In this document: positions 13,747 to 26,500 of the stretch, one piece after another
Layout: each line of letters begins with the position of its first letter
Numbering within the stretch: position 1 is the first letter of the stretch
Assembly (NCBI GenBank): GCA_015698045.1
Contig: BLAL01000167.1
Span: 183,847-247,846 of the forward strand
From: Rhizophagus clarus
Lineage: Eukaryota; Glomeromycota; Glomeromycetes; Glomerales; Glomeraceae
Length of the DNA: 64,000 nt
Reading direction: 5' to 3'
Notes under the pieces: generated by a model
What the model saw: only the letters and a program-made list of their open reading frames with translations
The model's database searches: none
What the model was told of the DNA's origin: nothing
Made by a program: the position numbers and the translations under genes

Positions 13747-14675
13747 ATGCAATCCAGACGAGTTTTATTGAATCTTAGTAGTGTGATAAGAATTCCTTTT
13801 CACATACAGCGTCATTCAATGCCCGCACGAACATTTATTACATTTAATTTATGTAGTTCTTTGCGTTCTTTTAAAAAAATAAACGAAACAAAAAATGAGA
13901 TCAATATAAATAAGGAAAAATTGTATAAGTTATCAAGTTATCAATGCCAACAAGGTGAATTAATTATTTAATACTTCTTCTTATTTCCTTTTTGTGATTA
14001 ATTAGGTTTAATTCGATATTAAAAGTCTTTCATTTTATAATTATAGTTCGTACAATGTTCATTCAAACAGAAATTACGCCTAATCAGGACTCTTTAAAAT
14101 TTAAACCTGGAGTACCAGTTATGGCGGACGGTAATACTGCAGAATTTCTTTCAGTAAATTCGGCGGCAATTTCACCTCTTGCAAAAAAATTATTTCAGAT
14201 AGAAGGAGTTCGAGGTGTATTTTTTGGACCTGACTTTATTACAATTAGTAAGGATCAAGATACATCTTGGCAATTAATGAAACCCGATATATACGCAAAT
14301 ATTATGGATTTTTTTTCTTCGGGACAGCCAATATTGACTGAAGTCCAAACACCTTCTGATACAAAAATTAAGGATGATGATCCTGAAATTGTTCAAATGA
14401 TTAAAGAACTATTGGATACAAGAATTAGGCCTGCAATACAAGACGATGGTGGTGACATTGAATATAAAGGATTTGATAATGGAGTTGTTAAATTGAAACT
14501 GAAAGGTGCTTGCAGATCTTGTGACTCTTCAATTGTTACACTTAGAAACGGTATTGAAAATATGTTAATGCATTATATTCCGGAAGTTACTTGCGTAGAA
14601 CAAGTTTTGGATGAAGAAGAATCAATTTCTCAACGAGAATTTGAAAAATTAGAGCAAAAATTAGGAATGATTTAA
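13747..14675 (+). CDS. NFU1: Mitochondrial iron-sulfur scaffold NFU1
   Basis: Two exons (13747-13954, 14047-14675) encode 278 aa. The first exon supplies a basic, Ser/Arg-rich mitochondrial presequence. Residues ~70-170 are the Nfu N-terminal domain ([34 protein letters not shown]). The C-terminal NifU domain carries [13 protein letters not shown] and the metal-binding CxxC in [14 protein letters not shown]1 delivers 4Fe-4S clusters to lipoyl synthase and other late targets in the matrix. It converges with the PEX4-like gene. Confidence 0.95.
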
Positions 14676-14796
14676 AAATTTTTCTTGATTAGAATTTATT
14701 ATTTATTTAAGTTCTTTCTAATATGTAATATTATAATGTTATTAAAACCGATATAAAGCTAAATCTAATTTGACATAATAGCAAAATTGCTATAAA

Positions 14797-15496
14797 TTAA
14801 CTATTTGTTTCGTTTTCTTGTTGATCCATTGCATAAAGCTGAGTGTACATCTTTACTAAAGATTCATAACCCATAAAATCACCACATCGAAGTAAATTTG
14901 CTGTTGATATTAAAGAATGAATATCACTTAGCATATTAATTACAAAAATAATTAATTAATTTTCTTACCAGCATCACAATTCAGTGGACTTGTCGGTTCC
15001 GGATTTGATAATAATAACCTGATCGCCATACATGCGGACTGCAAAGTCCACGCAGGACTCCAAGCAGTTTTCAGGATATCAAGACATATTTCTCCGGTCT
15101 GTATTTAAAAAAAGTATATAAATGTAAAGTAATAATTTCTTGACAAACACACACAATAAATGAATAAATTTTTCTCACTTTGAATGAAATGTTTGGATGG
15201 CATATCCTCGTTAAGAATTTGATTTTAGGTGGATGAATCGGATATGTTTTTGGAATTTCAATACGCAAAGTCCAATGACCCCCTGAATAAGATAAGAATG
15301 TCATGAACATATTAACTTTAAAATTATTAGTGTTTACATTACCTTCATAAGGAGTATCCGACTCTCCACACAAAACTGCATTCCAAATCAAAATGTTGTC
15401 ATCTGATATGGGTGATAACTTGGCGAGATCCGGATTTGGTTCTTTTTGGTAATCCTTGAGTTCTTTAAGTAACCTTCTTGCTACTGCTTCCGCCAT
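14797..15496 (-). CDS. PEX4: Ubiquitin-conjugating enzyme E2, peroxisomal Pex4-like
   Basis: Four exons (15496-15343, 15282-15179, 15098-14969, 14900-14797) give 163 aa. A UBC fold is evident: PKTYPIHPPKIKFLT, HPNI, then the catalytic cysteine in TGEICLDILKTAWSPAWTL. The LNCDAANLLRCGD block after SNPEPTSP and the insert before PYEG resemble fungal and plant Pex4 more than Ubc4/5 types. Pex4 monoubiquitinates the import receptor Pex5 at the peroxisome membrane with Pex22. The start lies 116 bp from the divergent NT-C2 gene. Confidence 0.85.
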
Positions 15497-15612
15497 TTTA
15501 TAAAGATTTACTAATTATCGGTTCAAAACAAATCATACGGTATATATACACGTGCTTTGTGACACAACCCGCAGATTATGACGGATGGAATTTTTACAGA
15601 TGCCTCAATCAA

Positions 15613-16997
15613 ATGGATTCACTTTCTCTGTTGCTTGTTCCCAAAAATCGTAAAGTAGAATTTGAAGTTGAGGTTTTCATTCAAGAATTAGCAAATGTTC
15701 CCTTAGTAACAGGTCTTTACTATGTAAAATTGAAGTTAAAAAATGGAGAAAAATCAAATAGTATGACTAATCGGTAATATAATTTAAATTATAATGTATA
15801 ATTTTAGTTGTTTTTATAATTTATCATTCTAAACTCATTTTCCGAAATTACTAAAAACAGAGCACCTATTAAGGATCATTCTATTTTTTGGAACTGCAAA
15901 TTAGAAAATTTTGTACAGATTGTCATAGGAAAGGATGGTGTTTTAATGCCATGTGAACTAAATCTCAAAATTAAACAAGTAAGAATATAACTTTTCACTT
16001 ATTCATTCATTTTCTTTCTTTTGTTAAACTTCACATTTAAATGATTTTTTTTAGGAATTAAACGGAGGTAAAGAAATAAATAATATTGGAAAATTATCAT
16101 TAAATCTTTCCGAATATGTCGGATTAAACTCAATGACTCGAAGATATTTGTTACAAGATAGTAAAATTAATTCGACACTTAAAGTATAATTTTTTTAATA
16201 TCTGTTTGTTTATTATTATTATTATTATTATTATTTTGTAATAATTAAAACTAATCCTTTTTTATATAAAGTTGACGATTAATTTGAAACAAACTACAAT
16301 GAATTCTAGTAGTTATAAAGTGTAAGTAACTATTTTTATTCGTCCTTTGTAAATGTTATAAGTTTTGAAAATATGTATATATAAATGTTTGCAAACATTA
16401 ATAGGGGTATGTATTTATTTGATTGGCTAAGGTCATTGATATATGTATATTTTCTTATGCGTTTTAATATATCTTAGACCATCTCTCAAAAAAACGCAAA
16501 TTTTTGGTGGAATTGCGGGAGTAATATCGGAACAAAGTGAACGACAGGATGATGAAAGATCACGTTAGTTATGCTCTTTAAAAAATTGACTTTGTACCTA
16601 ATTTTTTATTAAATGCTTATCCGAATTTATACATTTTGTAGCTCGTGCTTTCAAGTCAAGCTTCAGCCCGCATTATATAAAGCGTTCTCGTTCGAATTCC
16701 TCTCTTGTATATATTATTTTATATATAGAATCCTTTTTATTTTATGGAAATATTTACTATTTTTTTTTTCTTTAATAATAATTCTAGGGATCGGCATATT
16801 ATTCGCAAGCAACCCATGTTACTCCCATCACGTCATCGTTGGTGGCGAATTCTTTCCTTCGTAAAGTTGGTGATAAGTCGCCTACGGATGTGGTAGAAGA
16901 AATTTTTATGGGAACAGCTGTACTAAATGTTGACGAGAAAGAAAATGATGTGCCCAATCATATTGCAAAAGAACAGACGAAAAAAGTAGACTTGTAG
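15613..16997 (+). CDS. NT-type C2 domain protein (EEIG1/EHBP1 N-terminal domain)
   Basis: Seven exons (15613-15773, 15861-15978, 16055-16183, 16272-16321, 16478-16563, 16642-16706, 16788-16997) give 272 aa. The first ~150 residues form an NT-C2 domain: FEVEVFIQELANVP, DHSIFWNCKLENF, LNLKIKQELNG and NIGKLSLNLSEYV, ending with TRRYLLQDSKINSTLK. This module is found in FAM102/EEIG1 and EHBP1 proteins and is thought to bind membranes. The rest is basic and Ser-rich with no recognised domain. Reading through the intron after exon 5 would stop immediately, so splicing to exons 6 and 7 was preferred because it restores a long coding-like tail. Confidence 0.75.
16205..16234. repeat. (TTA)n microsatellite inside an NT-C2 gene intron
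   Basis: A short run of about nine TTA/ATT units lies in the intron between exons 3 and 4 of the NT-C2 gene. Confidence 0.8.
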
Positions 16998-18684
16998 TAG
17001 ACTTTCCAACGTCATAATGATGAACAATAATTGATTATACGAGTATATGCTTCATAATATGCATTCGGTATAATGCTGCGTTCACATTCTCATTCTATCT
17101 TCTACATTCCAACTCTTTCACCTCATTTTATTTTATTAAAATATATTTGGACATCTAAATTACTATAATCGGTGTTAAACGATCTATTTTTGATCGACCG
17201 TGAATTTGTTCTACATATAGATTAGTAATAACATATATTTATAAAATGTCACGGGTTAACTAAATAGAACATCAGTTGCACTAAATAAATTCGATCGATT
17301 TCTCTGATTAATAATGTTCGCCTCCGACGGTAATTGTGCTAAAAATTTTAGATCAACTAGATCAAATTTATTAATCAGAAAATTATAAAAATAATGATAA
17401 GTATTTTACAATACAAATTATTCATGATTTATGCAATAAATTATTTTTTTAACGAAAATAAAGACTGTTAATTGCATTAATGTATTTATAATTTACACAA
17501 CATACAAATATTTTTAATTCAAATACTGCGCATTTAACGTTCGCTCTGTGGCTTAAACCGCCCACGTTTTCCACCTCCCCCGATCACTTGTTACGCATTA
17601 CATCACTTCATCAGATATTTTAACAATAAACTTAATTATATCACGATTAATTTCCTGAAAATGAATTTTATTTGTCTCTCTTTTCAAAGTCAGTGCTCAA
17701 GTTGTCGTTGTGCAGAAATGAAAAATTCTTTAATTATTATTATAAATTAAAGAATAAACAGGTAACTTCGATGTGAAAAATTCCTTGTTTGTATTAGTGT
17801 AATGTTTCACCATGCCCACTCTTTTTATTCCCCATTATTCTTCACCCACAATTTTATCCGCTTATCAATTTTTAAAGGCAAATCCTATGTGAATTTTTGA
17901 ACTTAACTAATTAGTTTCAAATTGGTATGTTATATTTTTAATATATATATTTTTTTTCATTTCTGCGGAACACCTTAGTATGATTTGGACTTTTGGCCGG
18001 TTTCGTGCGACTTGCACAAAATAAGTCACCCAATTCTTCCATATTATTTATTCTTTCCCTTTTCTTCCAAAACGATCTTAACTTCTTTGGCTGATCCTTG
18101 CTTTTTCGTTTACGACATTGTTACAGGTTGTTCTCCTCTCCTAAATCCTTCCTTCGGTTCCTTCCCTTGTAATCATCCCTCGAAAACTCTACGGAAAACT
18201 CTGTTTCTTCACTACCCCTTTTGTAAATACCTTTTCTGGACCTTAGTGTAGAAACTCGCATATTTTATATTCCCCAAAAAGACCTCTGGCTCTCGTGGTC
18301 CAAAGAGAATAGAACCTGCTCGTTAGACTGATAAATAGACTTTTGTATGCACATAAAGTCCTTATAAGCAAAAGTTTAGAAAATTTCTTATATACAAAAA
18401 TTTTTTTCATTTTCATTTTTTTTTTATTTTGCTTAGAATATATTACACGTTTAAGTGTGTGCATATCTTTGCACAAAAAAAAAATTTTTTTTTTTAACTT
18501 GTACGATATATTTATTTGTGTAAGTAACAGAGTGTTTCTGTAAAGGTAAGGATACAAATAATTTCCTATAATTTGATATATTATACATCTAATTAATGAT
18601 CACTTCTCTGGTTACCTAACGCATTATTTAAATCTATTCTATTTATCAATAACTCCACTTTGAAATAAAAGGATAAATACAATA
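16998..18684. other. Long upstream region of the PSP1-domain gene
   Basis: About 1.7 kb with no convincing coding sequence. The segment ~17985-18250 is unusually C/T-rich and opens a short frame, but it lacks splice context and looks like a pyrimidine-rich promoter or leader. I see no RNA gene. Confidence 0.5.
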
Positions 18685-21125
18685 ATGGAGGTATGATATA
18701 TTTATTATATAGAGCAACCTAACAAACTGCAAATCTCGAGTATTTTTTTTTTCTCACGCAAATGCCTGAAAAGATTTTTTTTCCCTTTTTTTTGCAAAAT
18801 GTAGCAAGAGAAGCCTGTCTCCAATGCTTGGAAGACTGTAAGTAATAATAAACAATATTATGTTTATACTTTTTGACATGTTTCTCATCACCAAGCCACA
18901 AATATTGTGTGACACCAACGTTTATTAAATAGTAATAGGAAAAGGAAAAGAAAGAATTGATTATTAAAAAAAAAATACCAATTGAAGTCACAAATTGTTC
19001 TTTAAACAATTAGATAGATTTAAGATCTACTTTCTTTAACTTAGTAACCTTTTACTAAATATTGGGATAACCATACTTTTCCACAATATGTATATAGATA
19101 TTATATTTATTTTATTTTTTACATTGGATTCACTTTTAGCCCAAGTCAACCGCTGGTAGAGCTTCTAGTCCTGCATCAGCATCGAACAAATCAATTAACG
19201 CTAATGGCGAAAATCGTAGCGGCAAAAATAGTCCTTCACCGGCATCAAATTCCCCAACTACGTCAGCTAATTCAGTACCATATAATTGGAAGGTTGTTGG
19301 AAGTCCACCTACAAATTATATTCGGCCCGGCCCAGATGAGATTCAAGCTTATGTTGAAAGTATACCAAGTGGAAATGGTGAAGGAAATAGTGCGAATGGT
19401 GGTAAATGGAGTGCTTTAGGAGGATTACAGTGGAGCAGTGCTACATCCATCTGGAATGAAAAGAACCAGCAACAAGTTCCTAATTCAGGATCTAAAGCCG
19501 TACCTCGAGCATCTCCTACTCCTCCCCCTGTTTCAAAAAATGATGATAACAATTCATCATATGAACGAGAGATGAGTTCACCCCCCGGTATCACTGGAAA
19601 ATTACCTGTACCAGTCCCCCCTCACCCGCAATATCGCCAACACAGAAGCCTTTCCTTTTCAGTCGGGCAACATGATACTGATTTGTTTGGTTATGCTCCA
19701 ACCTCTGCTTCTCGTCGTGATAGTGAAGGTGGCTTACGGTTTGCATATCGTCATTCACTCCCTGTTATGGAGGAAGAAACCGATGATATATCACAATTCA
19801 ATATGAAATTTCGTGTAAGGTCGAAGTCTTCGGCCGCGGCATTTATATCGGGCAATCATGATCTTTCTCAGGATGACATTAATGATTATCGTCGTGATTC
19901 TGAGCAATATTCGGAATCTGGGTCAATCTGGAATAATCAAGGATCACAAAGTGATGGTCCAATTCTTCATCACAGACGTTCTGTCCCTGGTACCTCTGAT
20001 TATGGTATGTGGGATAGCTTAAATGCGCCAAGGCAGCCTGCACCGCCTTCTTCTTATTTAGCAGTCATGGCCGGTGAAAAAATGCGACAACGTCGATTTT
20101 CACTTTCACAGGTTCCTACGTATGGAAACGAATACCAGTATATTAATGAAAATCAAGATTTGCGAATGCTTAATCATCGGTAGGATAATTAATATTCGAA
20201 CTTTTTATGGTCGATTTATTTTAATTTGTTTTATGTATACTCATTATATAGAACTGCGATCGATCCAACATTTGCGCACCTTGTGCAAAGACGTCATTCG
20301 GTTGCGGGTCCTGCAATTTCTTTTTCAACAAATCAACCAACGAGATATATATCTGATGCTTTGGAATCTCTTCATTTAACTAATGTACCGCAAGCATCAT
20401 ATACCAACGATACAGGGTATGCAAGTATTCCGGAGGACATTGATGATTATTTTGATAACGATGAACACCGTACCAGAGCGTGGAATGAACTTGGAAAAGG
20501 TCTTCCGCTACATGCTGTTCCAACACATGGTCCGCTATTTCTTGTAGAATTCAAAGCGGGTCGTACAGATTTGTTTTATGTAGCAGAAAACAGTGATGTT
20601 ATGGTGAAAAAGGGTGATCTTGTTATTGTTGAGGCAGATCGTGGCAAAGATTTGGGAAAAGTTACTAATGATTCGATCATGCCTCATCAAGTTCAATTAT
20701 TACAACAACAACAAGCTGACGCCATGAACGATGGACACCGTATGAGCAAAGAAATTCATCCTAAACGTATTTATCGGTTGGCCCAGCCAGCGGAAATCAC
20801 AATGTTAGTAACTAAAAGTCAAGATGAAGCAAAAGCTATGTTAGTATGTCAGACAAAAGTTCGTCAAAAGAAATTACCAATGGAAGTTGTAGATGCTGAA
20901 TATCAGTGGTAAGTGAATCGTTTTTTTCTTTGAATTTCTTTAATTTCTTTATAGGTTGTATTCTAAACAAATTAATATTACAGGGATCGACGCAAACTAA
21001 CATTTTATTTTATTGCTGAGCGTCGCATTGATTTCCGCGAATTGGTCCGTGACCTATTCAAAATTTACAAAACACGTATCTGGATGTGTGCTGTTAACCC
21101 CATGATAAATAAGCCTAAAAAATGA
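18685..21125 (+). CDS. PSP1 C-terminal-domain protein
   Basis: Secure exons are 19140-20179, 20252-20908 and 20984-21125. The first coding exon is uncertain: an ATG-GAG at 18685-18690 directly followed by GTATGA would splice in phase to the AG before 19140. That gives 614 aa. The N-terminal ~430 residues are Ser/Pro/Asn-rich and likely disordered, with RRHS-type phosphorylation motifs. The C-terminal ~180 residues are the PSP1 domain: [68 protein letters not shown]. Family members include yeast Psp1 and bacterial RicT/YaaT; in fungi they are linked to RNA-granule or polymerase-suppressor phenotypes. Confidence 0.82.
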
Positions 21126-22449
21126 ACCTTTATGAAGAAAGTTAAGTGCGGTGCATTTTTTTTTTTTTTAAAAAAAAAAAATTCAATGCAAAGACAACAA
21201 AAAAAAAAGCATCGTTTTAAATTATTTGACCTTAAAATCAGTACATAAAAATGACTTTGTAATAATTATCTTTTTTTTTTTTGAAAAAAAAAAACACCCC
21301 AGGTCAAATAATTTTGAATTATCATCACATCCAATATTCAAAAAAAAAAAAAAAAAAAAATTATAATTTTTTTCTTTGTATCTATATTTTTTTTTTTACT
21401 CATAGTTAGAAGCTATAGATCCGAATACGTCTTTCATTATCTTATTAATGGGTCATTTGTGTAGCTTCATTTTTTTGTTTCATATATATTACTTATAATT
21501 ATATTATCATCCCCATTGTCGTTCCCAACCTTCAGATTTTTTTTTTGTTTTATTACAGTAGACATATTATTGTAGAAAATTTATACAAGGGGATTTATAT
21601 TACTTGAAAATTACAATATATATATTTTTTGTTTTGATATTCTGGTTGGGAATACAAGTGAAAGATAAAGAATAGAAAAAGGGGAATTCCTTTCATGTTA
21701 TATTAAGATAATTTTATTATATATTTTTTTTTTCTTTTCTTTTCTTCCTTTCGCTTATTCGTTTTCGGATAATGTTTTTTTGTTGACTATAATAGTATTT
21801 TATTTTTATTTTTGTTTTATTTTTTTATTTTATTTTATTTTATTTTATTTTTATTTTTATTTTATTTTATTTTTTTTTTTTTGTTTTTTTTTTAAAACCT
21901 CACCATATCCTTACTTTCTTTTATTATATTCCGAACACGAAAAATACGCGAAAACTATATATTTTTTTTCCTTATAACTCAGTATTTTTAAAACAATTGT
22001 GTATACAAAACAATGCATTCAATTTTTTACTCTTTTTATATATATAAATGTGTTACGACTTATATTATTAACTCGGATTTTTTTGTTGTATGTTGTTATA
22101 TAAAGAAAATCTCTTGTATATTTTAAACCAAAAGTCTTTTTGTTGTGGTGCGTTATAAAAGTGTTCTCATGTTCTTTAACTTTGATATTTACTATTTTGA
22201 GAAAGGGACAGCAGTATGAAAAATCAGTTTATTTGTTTATTTTATAATATATAATTTTTAGTATTTTACAAATTTTATTAAGAAATAAAAGTATCAAACT
22301 ATAATTAATTTTAATCCGCATCTCTTCACAAATTATTTGTCACTTAGGTAAATTCTTAATGCCGGACAATTCCGCGACTTTTTAGTGGAAGTTGTGTCGG
22401 GAAATAACTATTATACACCTGGATGATCTGGAAGATCAAAAAAAAAAAA
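21126..22449. other. T-rich 3' region with homopolymer and TTTTA tracts
   Basis: About 1.3 kb of low-complexity sequence follows the PSP1 stop. It includes poly-A/T runs at 21160-21360 and a TTTTA-type array near 21800-21890. I see no coding exon. It probably contains a long 3' UTR and the promoter of the YbaK gene. Confidence 0.6.
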
Positions 22450-23336
22450 ATGAATTCTAATGACAATATCAAAGAACAATTAAATGACTTGATAAATCAA
22501 GTATCAACGTTATATTCTTCAAAAAATATTACAGCACATTACCTTGATTATTTTAAACGAAATGCTAAACTTACAAAACTTGATGATGCTCCTGAACCAG
22601 TAAAAAAAGTACTAATTTATTCGTGTTAAAATTACAATAAGGTCCATTTATTGACTGTACCTTTGGTAGGTTGAAAAAGCATGTATTAACCTGAGAATTC
22701 GTAATGTATCTAGATTTTATCATGTAGAATCAGATTATTACAATTGGGAACTTCAAAGAAGAGCGTAAGTAAAATGATAATACATTCAATTTGCTTAGTT
22801 TTTATAAAGCTTCTAAATTTAATGTGATTAGGTTTCGTTTAACTTCCCCTTCAATAAATCACCTATGTAAGAGTGTTATTTTTGAAAATACTCGATCTTC
22901 TCATGATTCTATTGATGATCCATTAAATTCAAAGTATTATTGTGTTATCACTCAGGTATTTATTTGTTTATTTATTTATTTATTTTAATGTTCTTTTCAT
23001 TTATTAATTTATCTACCGTTTTAGTATGTTGGATCTATAAATACACAAAAACTTATGAACTTTGTAAGAACTTTGAAAAATAAACAAATAAGTAAAAAGA
23101 ATTATAATTTTCGCGTCACTGATGGAGAAAAGTCTGTAAGATTGACAGGCTTTGAAAACAATGGAGTTTCACCTATCGGAATGACTTTTCAAATTCCAAT
23201 AGTATTATCTAGTACTATAACAGAATTACAACCACCTGTCCTTTATCTTGGCGCTGGTCATATAGATTGGAAATTAGCTTTACCAGTGCATGATTTTATA
23301 TCGGCTACAAATTGTTTTATAACCGATTTATCATAA
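22450..23336 (+). CDS. YbaK/aminoacyl-tRNA deacylase-domain protein
   Basis: Four exons (22450-22608, 22670-22764, 22832-22955, 23025-23336) give 229 aa. The middle and end match the YbaK/ProX fold: LCKSVIFENTRS, KYYCVITQYVGSINTQKL, then NGVSPIGMTFQIPIVLS and PPVLYLGAGHIDWKLALP. Stand-alone YbaK proteins hydrolyse mischarged tRNAs (for example Cys-tRNA-Pro) in trans. The GVSPIG loop and the GAGHIDWKL strand are characteristic of the eukaryotic subgroup. A poly-A run precedes the ATG. It converges with the BET gene. Confidence 0.8.
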
Positions 23337-23579
23337 ATTTTTGTATTGATATCATGTATCATTGCAAACTTTTGATGAACTAAATTACACATTAAATTTT
23401 AATTGTTAAAAATTATTTCTAAATCAATACTTTTTTTGTTATATACAAATATTAAAGGAAAAAGATCCCGCTCTGTTTACTACTTTATAAGAAATTTTTA
23501 TGATTATTTACAGAATTAAGTAAATTAAGTATATTATTATCCCTAATATTGTTTATTAGATTAAGTAAGTTTCTTCAAA

Positions 23580-26500
23580 TCAGAAGAGATGAGGTTCCGA
23601 TAAACGGGGAGGAGGGGTTTGGATTGCCCCGAAAGGTGTTACAGTCTTCCAGATAATCGCCTGCTGGCTATTCTTTAGAAATTGTTGGTCCTCATCAAAA
23701 GGTTCTTTGAATCGCCGCCAAATGGATCCTGCGAGACGCTCCAGATGAAAAGGTTCGGCTTCCATCTCAGCCATCAGCCGAGACTCTTCACCCCAGCCAA
23801 TACGAGATGAGAGCTATAAAAATAAAAAAAAATTAGTGTTATAAATGAAAAAAAAAAACCGACAAGTCAATGAAGAATCTTATTAATTACTTCTTTTATT
23901 CTACGTTCTCGCGCTTCAATTCGGCATTTATTGAGGAATTCGCGCCGCTTTTCTTCATTTTCTCTCCTTTGCCGCTCTTCTTCAGCCTTACGCTGTTCTT
24001 CTTCTTCTCTTTTCTTAGCGGCTAATTTTTTTGCCTCTTCTTTTGCTGCCTTCTCTGCCATGAATTTCATAATTTCGTGTTCAAGATGTTGAATCGCTTC
24101 TTTATTTTCTTCTTCTCTTATTTTCGATTTTTCAATGTGCTCATTCTCTTCATCAGCTCGGGCACCATCTTGCTCATTTTCTCCTGATTTTAATGGTAAT
24201 GGTAGTTCTGGTTTTGGATCTTTTGGTTTAACTTTGCACCATGATGGTAATGGTTTTATCTCAATAGGACCAGTTGAAAAGCCTCCATCATAGAGCATAG
24301 GTTTAGCCTTATTGATCGCAGTTTCTGCTTGCTTCTTAGGTTTTTGTTTTTCAAGTGAAGAAAGCGGTGGTATTGGTAACTCTTTGCGTTTAACAACGAC
24401 GCTCTTTGGCGCCGCACGACGCAAGCTTGTAGCTGAACGATTTCTAGAGTTTGCACTTGTACTTCCTGATGTACGTAATACATTTGCTCTAGTACTTTTA
24501 GATGGTCCATCATGTTGATTTCGAACAGGAGAAGGAGATCTACTCGGTAGATTGTCTAATTCTGCAGCTATCATTCTCGCGAGATCATCACCTTTAACTT
24601 CGGAACTAGAGTTTATTCTCGGAGTCACGTTTTGATCGCTTCGATCCTCATTGATTCTTACATCATCTGGCGCATTTCGCAAGATTTGTTTTCTTATCAT
24701 CTCCCGATCTTCTTTGGTGAGAGTATCATTCCTTGAACAACTTTTTGTACCATCTGCATTTTTTGATCGCTCATTTGATTGTTTGTTGGTCGTGTCGTTC
24801 TGAGAATAATCTCTCCTCATCACCTTAATTGATCGGATTGGTTGCTCACTAGATTGTGCTATTTCAGTTGATTGGTCTTGTTGCGATTTAGGTTGCACTG
24901 GATTTGGCACCTTGAATGAGCCATATTGTTTGGGTGTTTTTGATGTGGCTCTCGGCGAATTTCCTCGAGTTACTTTTCTCTTTCTCTATTATATCAAAAA
25001 CGAATAAATTTTAATGATGTATTAATTAAATTATGCTACGTCAATATATTTAATATTTCATTTTACCTTAGGTCCTGCAATTTCGTTAAGATTATTTGAA
25101 GGAAAACGTACACAAACAACATATAGTTATTATACATAAAGAAAAAAAGAGAGAGAAAATCAGAAATATATATCATTTGTAAAACGAATTTTGAAAAGGC
25201 AACCAAACGAACGAAAATATTTTATTATGTAAGCAATGTTGATAAGAGTAAACTCAAGTATCAACTTTGAATACAAGAAGGAACAAAGTTTTGAAAAACA
25301 CAGTATCAAAAGGTCCCTTCTCCTTTTCCTTCAATAATATAACATCAAAGACAATAAAGTAAAACAAAGTAGTATGAACTATGAAAATTCATATAAAAGG
25401 TAGGTAGAAAGCAAAAAAAACCTATATCTCTTCCATCAAAAGAAAGATAACTCCAATATCGTTACATTATGTAAGGTATTGAAAGAAAAGGAGAGAATTA
25501 TAGAGGGTAATTGATTCTAAACAGTATCACTACCTGAATCTTCCGATTCGGAACCAGATGAATCTGAACTCTGACTATCAGAGGAGTCCTCAGAACTATA
25601 GTGACTTTCGTTAAAAGCTATTTAAGAAAGGGAAAATTTTAAAATGTTATAAATAACATTTTATATATATGAAATAATATATATATATTATATTAATAAT
25701 GTAAACGTAATATAATGTAATATATACCATCGCTAGAAGAAGTGAATTTGGCCAACGTCTTTTCCAGGGCAAGGATCTTTTGATCTTCATCTTCCCTGGA
25801 ATGTTTGCGTGCCTTTTTTGCTGGTGGTGGACGTCTTTTTTGTTTATTGATTCGTTTCGAAACGAATTCGAACACTTTCTTTGCTGTTTTTACATCTAGG
25901 GTCTCTATTTCTAATTCATAATTACCATTGTCGTTCTATTCAAATAGATAGTGTTTAATAAAATTACATAATTTCGCGTACAGTAAATCACGTGATTGTC
26001 TTCCGCGAATGATAGATACCTGTAAAGGCGCTCCACTTTCACGTAACAGATCAATGAGTTGGTTCATATCTGTATCGGTAAGAAGTTCGATGCTACTGCT
26101 AAGAAAAGCTTTTTGATCATTCGAAAGACCATCATCATCGCGTTGTTTTCCACCTCGAGGACGCTTTAGTGATTTCTTTTCAATATCAACGTCCATCAGA
26201 TCGTGAAAACTACCTTTACTAGTCGATGCTTTATCACTCTTGATTTTTTTAGATTTACCCTTTTTAGGGTTGCTTATCAATGCGCTCAACTCGTTCAACT
26301 TCTTTTGTATTTTTTTTATTTTTGGTTCTAAAAGAAAAAAAATGCGTTCAAAAAAACCAAGCAAATAAATTGAAAAATAAGAAACTGAACATTATAAATG
26401 GCTTACTTGAAACTTCCTCTTCGTCAAATTCTTCTTCAGATGAACTATCAGTGTCGGTATCATCATCCCTTACTGCTTTCGTTTTTCCTTTTTGTTTAAC

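Noticed and set aside
17985..18251. An 88-codon plus-strand frame upstream of the PSP1 gene
   Set aside because: It is C/T-rich with no splice signals to neighbours and no recognisable protein pattern; more likely a leader or promoter tract.
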